NCBI GenBank assembly: GCA_020633235.1 | Contig: JACKEA010000003.1 | Coordinates: forward strand, 806,001 to 870,000 | Reading direction: 5' to 3' | DNA from: Polyangiaceae bacterium | GTDB taxonomy: Bacteria > Myxococcota_A > Polyangia > Polyangiales > Polyangiaceae | Length of the DNA stretch: 64,000 bases | Shown: piece after piece, positions 27,548 to 34,756 of the stretch | How positions within the stretch are numbered: the stretch's first letter is position 1 | Layout of the letters: the number at the start of each line of letters is the position of its first letter | The notes under the pieces: model-generated | The model's input: the letters and a program-made list of their open reading frames with translations, nothing else | What the model was told of the DNA's origin: nothing | Databases searched by the model: none | Translations under genes and position numbers: made by a program

Positions 27548-28111
27548 CGGTTGCGCGGACACGGCGACGACGCCGCTCTGGGACGGAAGCCCGACGGTGA
27601 ACACCAGGGTGTCGAAAGACTGATACTCGGGCGGCGCCTGCCAGCTGCCGGTGAGCGCGTCCGGCGTGGTGACGGCCATGACCTGAACGGACTTCGCACC
27701 GCTGGGCAAGAGCAAGAGCCAGGCCTTCGCGGGCAAGCTCTCGGTCAGCTTCCCGTCCGTGGTCACGAAGGACAGGCCCAGGCCTTGGATGGCGACGCGG
27801 GCAAACGCGACCTGATGGCTGTGCGCTTCGTAGGGCGGGTAGCAGGTGGCAGCGGGCGCATCCGGCCAAGCGAGCTGCACGCTCAGATCCGTGGGGTTCA
27901 CCTTCTGGCCCTGCGCCGTGACGTAGGAGAGCGTCGACGAAAAGGAGTCCGCACGCTGGTCCAAGATGGCCTGCCCGCTGAGACCGCTCACGCCCTCGCA
28001 CTCCTCGGCCAGGGACCCGAGGGTGTGCGCGCCGAACCCGCCGCTGTCGGCGGGCTCCGGATCGCTGCCGCAAGCTGCGGTCGCGAGCAGTAGCAGGAAA
28101 GCCCAACGCAC
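27488..28111 (-). CDS. Putative lipoprotein of unknown function
   Basis: 207 aa from the GTG at 28111, which gives a compact lipoprotein signal MRWAFLLLLATAACGS; an ATG 11 codons upstream would overlap thrS by 19 bp. The mature part is beta-rich with three Cys (AEECEGVSG, APAATCYPP). No recognised family. It starts 14 bp after thrS and is probably cotranscribed with it. The last 60 bp overlap the 3' end of the plus-strand MYXO-CTERM gene, an unusually long tail-to-tail overlap. Confidence 0.72.
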   Translation of the reverse strand: MRWAFLLLLATAACGSDPEPADSGGFGAHTLGSLAEECEGVSGLSGQAILDQRADSFSSTLSYVTAQGQKVNPTDLSVQLAWPDAPAATCYPPYEAHSHQVAFARVAIQGLGLSFVTTDGKLTESLPAKAWLLLLPSGAKSVQVMAVTTPDALTGSWQAPPEYQSFDTLVFTVGLPSQSGVVAVSAQPSAEIDAGVLRGSLAVASFP

Positions 28112-28125
28112 GGACGAAGCATAGC

Positions 28126-29301
28126 TCAGAAGGGCGCGCGACATCGCTCCTCCAGCCACACGACGCCTTCATCGAAGGAGAGCCCACGCCGTTCTGCTCG
28201 CAAGGACAGCGACCGACTCTGCACTTCGCGCGGTCCCACCACGACGAAGTAGGGAACGCCGGCTTCGTGCGCCCGCGCGACCTTGCGCGCCAGGGAATCG
28301 CCGGAGGCGTCCACCCGCGCTCTCACCGAAGGCAGCGCGCGGAGGATCTCCTCGGCGTAGCCCTGCTCCTGGGCGGACACCGGAGCGATCACGACCTGCT
28401 CCGGACTGAGCCACGCCGGCAGCCGCCCTTCGTGATGCTCGAGCAGCACGCCCAAGAACCGCTCCACGCTGCCGTACACCGCGCGGTGCAGCATCACGGG
28501 ACGCAAACGGTCTCCGCCGGAACCGACGTAGCGAATGTCGAAGCGCTCGGGCAGCACGAAGTCGAGCTGGATCGTCCCGCACTGCCACGCTCGACCGAAG
28601 CGGTCCTGCAGTGAAAACTCGAGCTTCGGGCCATAGAAGGCACCGCCGCCGGGTTGCTCCACGGGCTCGATGCTCGCGCGCCGGGCGCTCCGGGCGAGCA
28701 GCGCCTCCGCCCGATCCCACGTGGCGTCGGATCCGGCGCGCTTGTCGGGCCGCAGCGACAGGGCCACCGCCACGTCCTCGAAGCCGAAGCCCGCGTAGAT
28801 CCGAAACAGACTTCGGCAGAAGCGCGCTACCTCCTCCTCCACCTGCTCCGGCGAGCAGAAGACGTGCCCGTCGTCCTGAGTGAATTGGCGCAAGCGGAAC
28901 AGCCCGTGCAGCGTTCCACTGGGCTCGTCGCGATGCACCAAGCCGAGCTCCGCGAGTCGGACCGGTAGATCCCGGTACGAGGGTGCCGCGCTCTGGAACA
29001 GCTGCACGTGGCCCGGGCAGCTCACCGGCTTGAGCGCAGCTTGTTCGGCTTCGAGCACGAACATGCCTTCGGGAAAGCTCTGCCAGTGCCCACTCGCTTC
29101 CCAGATCGGCCGACGCAGGAGCTGCGGCGTGCGCACCTCTTGATAACCATCCACCACCAACTGCCGACGCACCGCGTCCTCGAGGAGGCGGTACAGGGCG
29201 AAGCCCCGCGGGTGCCAGAACACCATGCCGGGCGCCTCTTCTTGGAAGTGAAAGAGCTGAAGCCGTTTACCTATTTGCCTGTGATCACGTTCGTCGAGCA
29301 T
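28126..29301 (-). CDS. thrS: Short threonyl-tRNA synthetase lacking TGS and editing domains
   Basis: 391 aa, against about 640 for normal bacterial ThrRS. The catalytic core is complete: motif 1 region to residue 60, motif 2 HRDEPSGTLHGLFRLRQFTQ (123-142), motif 3 LHRAVYGSVERFLGVLLEH (271-289), and the three zinc ligands Cys95, His146 and His272. The anticodon-binding domain is at about 300-391. The N-terminal TGS and editing (N2) domains are absent, and the gene begins directly at DHRQIGKRLQLFHFQEEAPG. So it could charge tRNA-Thr but cannot clear mischarged Ser-tRNA-Thr by itself. It may be a second, specialised ThrRS. AAAGGA precedes the ATG, and a strong hairpin lies in the leader. Confidence 0.93.
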   Translation of the reverse strand: MLDERDHRQIGKRLQLFHFQEEAPGMVFWHPRGFALYRLLEDAVRRQLVVDGYQEVRTPQLLRRPIWEASGHWQSFPEGMFVLEAEQAALKPVSCPGHVQLFQSAAPSYRDLPVRLAELGLVHRDEPSGTLHGLFRLRQFTQDDGHVFCSPEQVEEEVARFCRSLFRIYAGFGFEDVAVALSLRPDKRAGSDATWDRAEALLARSARRASIEPVEQPGGGAFYGPKLEFSLQDRFGRAWQCGTIQLDFVLPERFDIRYVGSGGDRLRPVMLHRAVYGSVERFLGVLLEHHEGRLPAWLSPEQVVIAPVSAQEQGYAEEILRALPSVRARVDASGDSLARKVARAHEAGVPYFVVVGPREVQSRSLSLRAERRGLSFDEGVVWLEERCRAPF

Positions 29302-29607
29302 GGCTCGGTCCTTTTCTCGAAGGCCGGGCCGACGGAGCGCGCGATGAAAGACGCCAATGTGCCCCGTCGGAGATCCCGGCGGGGCTGATTCGAAAGTGGC
29401 GACGTGCGAGTTACCGCGCGCGCACGAATCCGCTCCCGCCAGTGCGGGTAGTGGTCGTGCCGGTCGCGGTACGCAGCTTCATCGCCTTCGGGATGTGCGC
29501 TGCTTCATGCCCGCTGTCAAGCCGAAGCGCACGAAATCCAAGCGGGATCCTCCCCAAACTTGCGCGGCTCGGCCCCCCTCGCTACACCCGGGCGGTTGCG
29601 TAAGCCC
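29302..29607. other. 306-bp divergent intergenic region upstream of thrS
   Basis: This is the only gene-free gap over 300 bp. It holds the thrS leader (minus) with the hairpin annotated at 29361-29385, and the promoter region of the plus-strand glycosidase-like gene. I saw no REP copy, tRNA or T-box stem, and no convincing small gene. Confidence 0.5.
29361..29385 (-). promoter_or_regulatory. Leader hairpin upstream of thrS
   Basis: GCCCCG/CGGGGC and CGG/CCG arms, with one mismatch between them, form a 10-bp GC stem around the 5-nt loop AGATC. It sits about 60 nt upstream of the thrS ATG. No U-tract follows, so it is more likely a leader structure than a terminator. Confidence 0.4.
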
Positions 29608-32247
29608 ATGAACCTCCAGGCCTTCGTGAAACGGCGCGCGCCGCTGTTCGCCATCGCCGCCGGCATGGGCTTCGGCGTGCGCTGCGCCGCGGAGCGCCCG
29701 CCGGCGCAGTCGCTGGACGGGCTCGCCGACATGCTCGGCCGTGCGTCCCACACCGTGGTGGATCCGCGAGACATCCGTTGGGAGCCGAGCCCCGGGTTCT
29801 TCACGGAGACGTTCCTCGGTCGCCGCTTGCTGTTCCTGGGCTCGGAAGAGAAGGGCAAGCCCCGCGACGTGTACCGCGCCAGCGTCCGCGTCACCCTCGA
29901 TGGCAAGCCGATCTCGGTCCGCCAAATCCGTAACATCACCGAGACGCCCCTGGGCGACGACGCCGGGCTCGAAGTGCGGGGCAGCGAGGCCGCCTTTGCC
30001 ACCGTCGCCTTCGGCAGCATCCAGGGCGTGACGCTGCTCGAGCTCTCGGGCGTTCGGCGCGAGGACCGACCCAAGAGCCTGTTCCAGCGCATGCTGCATT
30101 CCATCACCGCCTGGCAGGAGACCGGCAGCTTGAGCGGCGTGGGCCGCACGGACGTGGTCCTGGAGCTGCCCGCCAAGCAGGCCAAGCTGGTGCTCGACCC
30201 GCCGATGCTTCGCGTCCAGATCGGCGAGCGCGGCCGCAGCCTGGTGCTCGACACCCGTACCCGCAAGCTGACCGCCGCCGAAGGCGGTCAGGCCTACGCC
30301 GCCCGCGCGGAGATCCATCGCCAGCACGAAAAGCCACTGGTCCTGTGGGGCGTCGACACCGTGCGCGCCGAGGTGGGCCCGGGTCCCATCGCGTGGTTGG
30401 AGGACAAGGTCTTTGGCGCCAAGGACACGGTGCGCCGCACCACCTTCAAGCTGTTCAGCGATTCTGGCGACTCCAATCGCCTCAAGGACGAGGGCGGAGC
30501 GGATGCCGTCGCGCGGGTGCTGGATGCTTCCAAGCTCGCGGACGGCGACACCTGGCCACCGCCGCCGATCCCTTCCCTGTGGAAGGAGCTCAAGCCCGGC
30601 GAGGGAGAGTGGCAGCCGGTGGAGCTACCCTATCTCCGGCCGCTGCCCACGGAGCAGAAGACCGACAAGCCGCCACCCTACTTCTACCGAACCTTCATTC
30701 GTCCGGACAAGGACCGCCCCTACTCCGAGGTGATGCTGATCGCGATGGACATGCGGCAGCTCGAGCTCGGCATGCAGGCGGGCTTCGAGGATCCCAAGCC
30801 CCTCACCGGACCTCCAGGGGACGGGCGGCTCCCGCGCAACAAGGACATCCAGGATCGCATCGTTGCGACCTTCAACGGGGCCTTCAAGACCACCCACGGC
30901 AAGTACGGGATGATGGTCGACAAGCGCGTGCTCCTGCCTCCGGTGCCGGGAGCTGCCACCGTGATGGTGACGGACCACGAGGACGTGGGCCTCGGCAGCT
31001 GGCCGCAAACGGAAGACATCCCCGACGACATCGTGTCTTTCCGCCAGAACCTGGATCCACTGGTGGAAGACGGCGTGGCCAATCCCACCGGACGTTACAT
31101 CTGGGGTTGGCAGCTGACGGGCACCAGCGTGATGACCCAGCGCACCGCGCTGTGTGTCACGCCCGCGGGCCATCTTTATTATGCCTTCGGTCCCGAAATA
31201 GACGGCCCCACGCTGGGCAAGGCGCTCCGCCAAGCGGGCTGCTCCTACGGCATGCACCTGGACATGAACCCGGGCCATTGCGGCTTCGTGTTCACCGACA
31301 TCGTCGACATGCGCGCCAAGGAGTTCCACCTCAAGAAGGCCCACGACGAGATGAAGCTGGATCCGGCGAAGTTCGTTCGCTGGAGCGCCAAGGACTTCTT
31401 CTACGTGATGGTGCGCAATCCGGTACCGCAAGACACCAGCCGCGTGCAGTGGAAGCCGGATGGTGGTACGCAGCCCGCGCCATCGTGGCTGCCCGGCGTG
31501 TTCCACGCCACGCTGCGCATGGGCAACCTGGACGTGGAGCTCACCAGTTTCGAGCCCGGCCGCGTGGAGTGGCGGGTGCGTGCGGGCAACAAGGAGCCCA
31601 GCATGGAAGGCGGGGTCGACAAGAAGCTCGAGCTCAGCGGAGACGAGCAGCACAAGGTCGTCGCCGCCATCAACATGGGGCACACCACCGAGGTCACGCG
31701 CTACGGCCTCGCCTTCGACGGCAAGCCCGCCCTCGACCTGCGCAGCGCCTACGCCACGGTGGTGGTGGCGCCACACCGCGCGCCCAAGGTCCTGCCGCCC
31801 GGCACCCAGCCGCAGCTCGAGAGCGACGAAGAAGCGGCGCAGCTGCCGCTCTTGGCCGAGGACGGCAAGCTCACGGACTACGCCCTCACCCACGGACCCA
31901 TGCGCCTGCGGGGTGCGTTGTGCGTGTCGAGCACGGGTCGCGTGCTCATCGCCCAGGCGCGCCACGACTCCAGCGACTCGTTGGCCGCCGCGTTGATGCG
32001 TACCGGCTGCAAGCGCGTGGTGGAGCTGGATCGCGGCTCGCAGCACCCGGCCTTCGTGCATCGCGCAGGTACTCCCACGCCCCCCCTCGCCGGCTACGAC
32101 ACCACGGTGCTCTACGCGCTGGGCCATACCATGGTGCCCCACGCGTACCGTTGGAAGGCGGAGGGCGCCGTGCCCAGCACCAAGCCCACGGGCTACGACG
32201 TACCGCACCCCAAGAAGAAGAAGAGCGAAGTCGCCAAGGCCAACTGA
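29608..32247 (+). CDS. Large phosphodiester-glycosidase-like protein with duplicated domain
   Basis: 879 aa. Residues 5-25 are hydrophobic (signal or anchor with APLFAIAAGMGF). The N-terminal 330 residues are a poorly classified region. From about 410 the protein looks like the NAGPA/phosphodiester-glycosidase fold, seen in VATFNGAFKTTHGKYGMMVD, RTALCVTPAGHLYYAFGP and GCSYGMHLDMN. The pattern recurs in the C-terminal third (VVAAINMGHTTEVTRYGLAFDG, RGALCVSSTGRVLIAQ, GCKRVVELDRG), an internal duplication in which the second copy is more diverged. A Lys-rich tail ends the protein (HPKKKKSEVAKAN). The substrate is not clear; sugar-phosphate diesters or exopolysaccharide are guesses. The ATG at 29608 is chosen over one 16 codons earlier. 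Confidence 0.7.
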   Translation: MNLQAFVKRRAPLFAIAAGMGFGVRCAAERPPAQSLDGLADMLGRASHTVVDPRDIRWEPSPGFFTETFLGRRLLFLGSEEKGKPRDVYRASVRVTLDGKPISVRQIRNITETPLGDDAGLEVRGSEAAFATVAFGSIQGVTLLELSGVRREDRPKSLFQRMLHSITAWQETGSLSGVGRTDVVLELPAKQAKLVLDPPMLRVQIGERGRSLVLDTRTRKLTAAEGGQAYAARAEIHRQHEKPLVLWGVDTVRAEVGPGPIAWLEDKVFGAKDTVRRTTFKLFSDSGDSNRLKDEGGADAVARVLDASKLADGDTWPPPPIPSLWKELKPGEGEWQPVELPYLRPLPTEQKTDKPPPYFYRTFIRPDKDRPYSEVMLIAMDMRQLELGMQAGFEDPKPLTGPPGDGRLPRNKDIQDRIVATFNGAFKTTHGKYGMMVDKRVLLPPVPGAATVMVTDHEDVGLGSWPQTEDIPDDIVSFRQNLDPLVEDGVANPTGRYIWGWQLTGTSVMTQRTALCVTPAGHLYYAFGPEIDGPTLGKALRQAGCSYGMHLDMNPGHCGFVFTDIVDMRAKEFHLKKAHDEMKLDPAKFVRWSAKDFFYVMVRNPVPQDTSRVQWKPDGGTQPAPSWLPGVFHATLRMGNLDVELTSFEPGRVEWRVRAGNKEPSMEGGVDKKLELSGDEQHKVVAAINMGHTTEVTRYGLAFDGKPALDLRSAYATVVVAPHRAPKVLPPGTQPQLESDEEAAQLPLLAEDGKLTDYALTHGPMRLRGALCVSSTGRVLIAQARHDSSDSLAAALMRTGCKRVVELDRGSQHPAFVHRAGTPTPPLAGYDTTVLYALGHTMVPHAYRWKAEGAVPSTKPTGYDVPHPKKKKSEVAKAN

Positions 32248-32265
32248 CTCGTCCTTCTACATTTT

Positions 32266-32295
32266 GATGTTGGCCCGGCGCGAACCCCGGCGCGA
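32266..32295 (+). repeat. REP-like dispersed repeat, copy F
   Basis: GATGTTGGCCCGGCGCGAAC then a C-rich loop and GGCGCGA. It lies 19 bp after the glycosidase-like stop and forms an inverted pair with copy G, 125 bp away. Confidence 0.72.
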
Positions 32296-32420
32296 TCAGT
32301 ACCCGGTGGGATTGCCCGCTTTGGCGGACGGCCGCGAAGCAAGTGAGCGCAAACACTGCGCCGTGCAGTGAGGTGTGCCGCGAGAAACCGTGACGCAAGG
32401 CAACGTGGAGCGCGGCCGTT

Positions 32421-32450
32421 CGCGACGGGGATCGCGCCGCACCAACATGC
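32421..32450 (-). repeat. REP-like dispersed repeat, copy G
   Basis: Reverse-strand copy (ATGTTGGTGCGGCGCGAT, CCCCG, TCGCG), one of the most regular. It faces copy F as an inverted repeat. Read on the minus strand it contains the codon series that yields a short spurious MLVRRDPRR peptide. Confidence 0.72.
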
Positions 32451-32500
32451 AAATGCCCAGGGCGCTTTGGGGGTGGTCCACCATGACGTAGCCTCGACCG

Positions 32501-33532
32501 ATGGAACCCTGGTCCCACGACTACGCCGGTCGCATCGACGAGCTTTGGATCGAGAGCGAGCTCTTGAAGGAGAACCCTTTGCGCGACCCGGCGCGGCGCC
32601 CGCTGTGGGTCTACCTGCCGCCCGGCTACGACGACTCTTCCGAGCAGCGCTACCCGACGGTGTACGCGATTCAAGGTCTAACCGGACAGCTCGACATGTG
32701 GAAGAACCGCTTTCCGCTGCGCAAGCACTTCCCGGAGCTGGCGGACCAGCTCTTTGCGCGGCAAGAAGCACCGCCGTGCATCGTGGTCTACGTGGACTGC
32801 TGGACGAAGCTCGGCGGCAGCCAGTTCCTCGATTCCCCCGGCACCGGCGAATACCACAGCTACCTGTGCAACGAGGTCGTTCCCTTCGTGGACGAGCGCT
32901 ATCGCACGCTTCCCAGCGCGGCCCATCGCGGCATCATGGGCAAGTCCAGCGGCGGATACGGCGCGATGGTGACCCCCATGCTGCGCCCGGACGTGTTCGG
33001 CGGCCTCGCGACCCACGCGGGGGACGCATTGTTCGAGACCTGTTACCTGCCGGCGTTCCGTGATGCCGTGCGCGCGCTACGGGACCACTGCGACGGGAGC
33101 TTCGATGCCTTCTGGGCACGGCAGCGCTCTTCCACGCCGCTCCGCGAGCCGTGGGAGATGAACCTGCTCAACGACTGGTGCATGGCGGCCTGCTACTCCG
33201 CGGACGAAGACGGCACGGTTCGGCTGCCCTACGACACCGTGACGGGTCGCCTGCTGCCAGACGTGTGGGAGCGCTGGCTCGACTGGGATCCAGTGCGCAT
33301 GGTGGCGCGCCACGGTCCCGCGCTCCGAGGCCTACGCGCCATCTACATCGACGCCGGGCGTCGCGATCAGTACTTCCTGGATTTGGGCGCCGAGGCGTTT
33401 CGGCGGGAGCTCGAGGCCATTGGCGTGAAGGACGTGTTCTTCGAGCTGTTCGACGGCACCCACAGCGCCATCGAGTACCGCTACCCGCTGGCCCTCCGCT
33501 ACCTCGCGGAGCGGCTGACGCCGCCCGTGTGA
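32501..33532 (+). CDS. Alpha/beta-hydrolase esterase (EstD/esterase_F type)
   Basis: 343 aa, no signal. The N-terminal strand LWVYLPPGYDDSSEQRYPTVYAIQGL is typical of esterase D/PF00756-like hydrolases. The nucleophile elbow is GIMGKSSGGYGAM (GKSSG), the Asp candidate is in IYIDAGRRDQYFLD, and the His is in FDGTHSAIEYR. An inserted region at about 190-250 (LRDHCDGSFDAFWARQ) is probably a lid. The substrate is not evident; carbohydrate or siderophore esters are typical for the fold. The ATG at 32501 follows a TAGCCT -10-like box by 6 nt. Confidence 0.85.
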   Translation: MEPWSHDYAGRIDELWIESELLKENPLRDPARRPLWVYLPPGYDDSSEQRYPTVYAIQGLTGQLDMWKNRFPLRKHFPELADQLFARQEAPPCIVVYVDCWTKLGGSQFLDSPGTGEYHSYLCNEVVPFVDERYRTLPSAAHRGIMGKSSGGYGAMVTPMLRPDVFGGLATHAGDALFETCYLPAFRDAVRALRDHCDGSFDAFWARQRSSTPLREPWEMNLLNDWCMAACYSADEDGTVRLPYDTVTGRLLPDVWERWLDWDPVRMVARHGPALRGLRAIYIDAGRRDQYFLDLGAEAFRRELEAIGVKDVFFELFDGTHSAIEYRYPLALRYLAERLTPPV

Positions 33533-33543
33533 GGCGTCCGAAA

Positions 33544-33575
33544 CGTCCGGACGCCGCCCGCGGACCGTCCGGACG
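33544..33575. promoter_or_regulatory. Tandem palindromic binding sites, possible enhancer for sigma-54 promoter
   Basis: The perfect 10-bp palindrome CGTCCGGACG occurs at 33544-33553 and again at 33566-33575, centres 22 bp apart, close to two helical turns. The pair ends about 50 bp upstream of the sigma-54-type promoter at 33624, a normal position for an enhancer-binding activator. Confidence 0.5.
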
Positions 33576-33623
33576 AATCGGGAAGATTTCGAGGAAATGG
33601 CGGGAATTCGGCCAGAAATTCGC

Positions 33624-33639
33624 TGGCACGACGGCTGCT
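33624..33639 (+). promoter_or_regulatory. Sigma-54-type (-24/-12) promoter
   Basis: TGGCACG, four bases, then CTGCT matches the -24/-12 consensus at all but one position, with GG and GC correctly spaced. The expected start site is at about 33649-33651, at the ATG (33652), so the mRNA would have no leader. Confidence 0.55.
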
Positions 33640-33651
33640 AGAGGGTGGGAC

Positions 33652-34755
33652 ATGCGCCTACGTTCCCTGCTCGGTCCCGTCGTAGTCCTGGCCCTCCTAC
33701 CCGGCTGCTCGGCGGCGACCGGGGATCCTCCCCAGGACAACGAGTCGACGGGACGAGCAGCGGAACGGGTCAATCAGGTCTCCAGCGCCTACTGCAGCAT
33801 CAGCGTCACTGGGCACGGCAGCGTGGACATGGAGCTCGACTACCTGCCCCACGTGATCGCTTGCGAGAACAACGGCGCGGGGCTCGAAGCTCTGAAGGCG
33901 CAGGCCATCGCGGCGCGGAGCGTCGCCTACTACAACATGGCGACCCAGGGCTCCATCTGCGACGGCCAAGGCTGCCAGGTGTACAGCTGCAACAACCAGC
34001 CCGGTCCGCTGCACTACCAGGCGGTCGCGGAGACCGCGCAGATGTATCTGTCCTACGGCCAGATGCTCACCTACGGCTTCTACGTCGCCGGGGACTCCGG
34101 CGTGTCCGGACCTTCCTGCGTGGACAGCGGTGGCTCCACCACCAAGTGGGTCACCTTCAACGACGGCAAGAGCGGCAGCTCCGTGAAGCAGACCAAGCTC
34201 GGCTATGTTGGTCCGCCCGGCTTCGGTCAAAACCGCGGCTGCATGAGCCAGTACGGCGCGCGCTGCCTGGAGCAGAACGGGCGCGACTTCGTCGGCATCT
34301 TGCGCTTCTACTACGGCAGCGACATCAACGTGATCACCGCGCCGGGCAATTGCCCGTCGCCGCAGGTGAACCCGACGGAGCCCACCGAGCCGACACCCAC
34401 GCCCGAGCCCACTCCGGAGCCCACGCCGTCTCCCTCGCCCAGCAGCGCTTCGTGTCAGGGCATCTGCGGCAGCCCCAACGCTGCTCCGGGCTCCAGCCCC
34501 AGCTGCTACTGCGACGACCAGTGCACCGGCTACGGCGACTGTTGCGGGGACTACCAAGCGGCCTGTGGCGGCTCGTCGACGCCGGAACCGACTCCCGCGC
34601 CCACGCCGACGCCCGCTCCCAGCGGCTCCGGCAGCTGCGTGGGCATGTGCTTCGCGAGCGGCCCCGCGCCGGGCTCGAGCCCCGCATGCTACTGCGACGC
34701 CAGCTGCCTCGGCTTCGGGGATTGCTGCGCGGACTTCGGAACGGCCTGCTTCTGA
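33652..34755 (+). CDS. SpoIID-like lipoprotein with two somatomedin-B-like modules
   Basis: 367 aa. Lipoprotein signal ALLPGCSA. Residues about 45-235 are SpoIID/LytB-like: YLPHVIACENNGAGLEALKAQAIAARSVA and MSQYGARCLEQNGRDFVGIL, the region that in SpoIID trims peptidoglycan glycan strands. After a Pro/Thr/Glu-rich linker there are two copies of an eight-Cys module of about 38 aa (CQGICG...CYCDDQC...YGDCC and CVGMCF...CYCDASC...FGDCC), like somatomedin B, which is rare in bacteria. It probably acts at the cell envelope. Promoter and tandem operators lie just upstream. The ATG is chosen because it begins the signal peptide directly. Confidence 0.85.
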   Translation: MRLRSLLGPVVVLALLPGCSAATGDPPQDNESTGRAAERVNQVSSAYCSISVTGHGSVDMELDYLPHVIACENNGAGLEALKAQAIAARSVAYYNMATQGSICDGQGCQVYSCNNQPGPLHYQAVAETAQMYLSYGQMLTYGFYVAGDSGVSGPSCVDSGGSTTKWVTFNDGKSGSSVKQTKLGYVGPPGFGQNRGCMSQYGARCLEQNGRDFVGILRFYYGSDINVITAPGNCPSPQVNPTEPTEPTPTPEPTPEPTPSPSPSSASCQGICGSPNAAPGSSPSCYCDDQCTGYGDCCGDYQAACGGSSTPEPTPAPTPTPAPSGSGSCVGMCFASGPAPGSSPACYCDASCLGFGDCCADFGTACF

Positions 34756-34756
34756 T

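Noticed and set aside
30345..32267. A 640-codon plus-strand frame inside the glycosidase-like gene
   Set aside because: Low-complexity Arg/Gly shadow of the true frame.
32410..32484. Short open frames beginning MLVRRDPRR
   Set aside because: The same peptide recurs at several REP copies; it is the translation of the repeat, not a gene family.
34204..34225. GTTGGTCCG in the SpoIID gene resembling the REP 5' end
   Set aside because: Only nine bases match and the rest codes a conserved protein segment; no hairpin.
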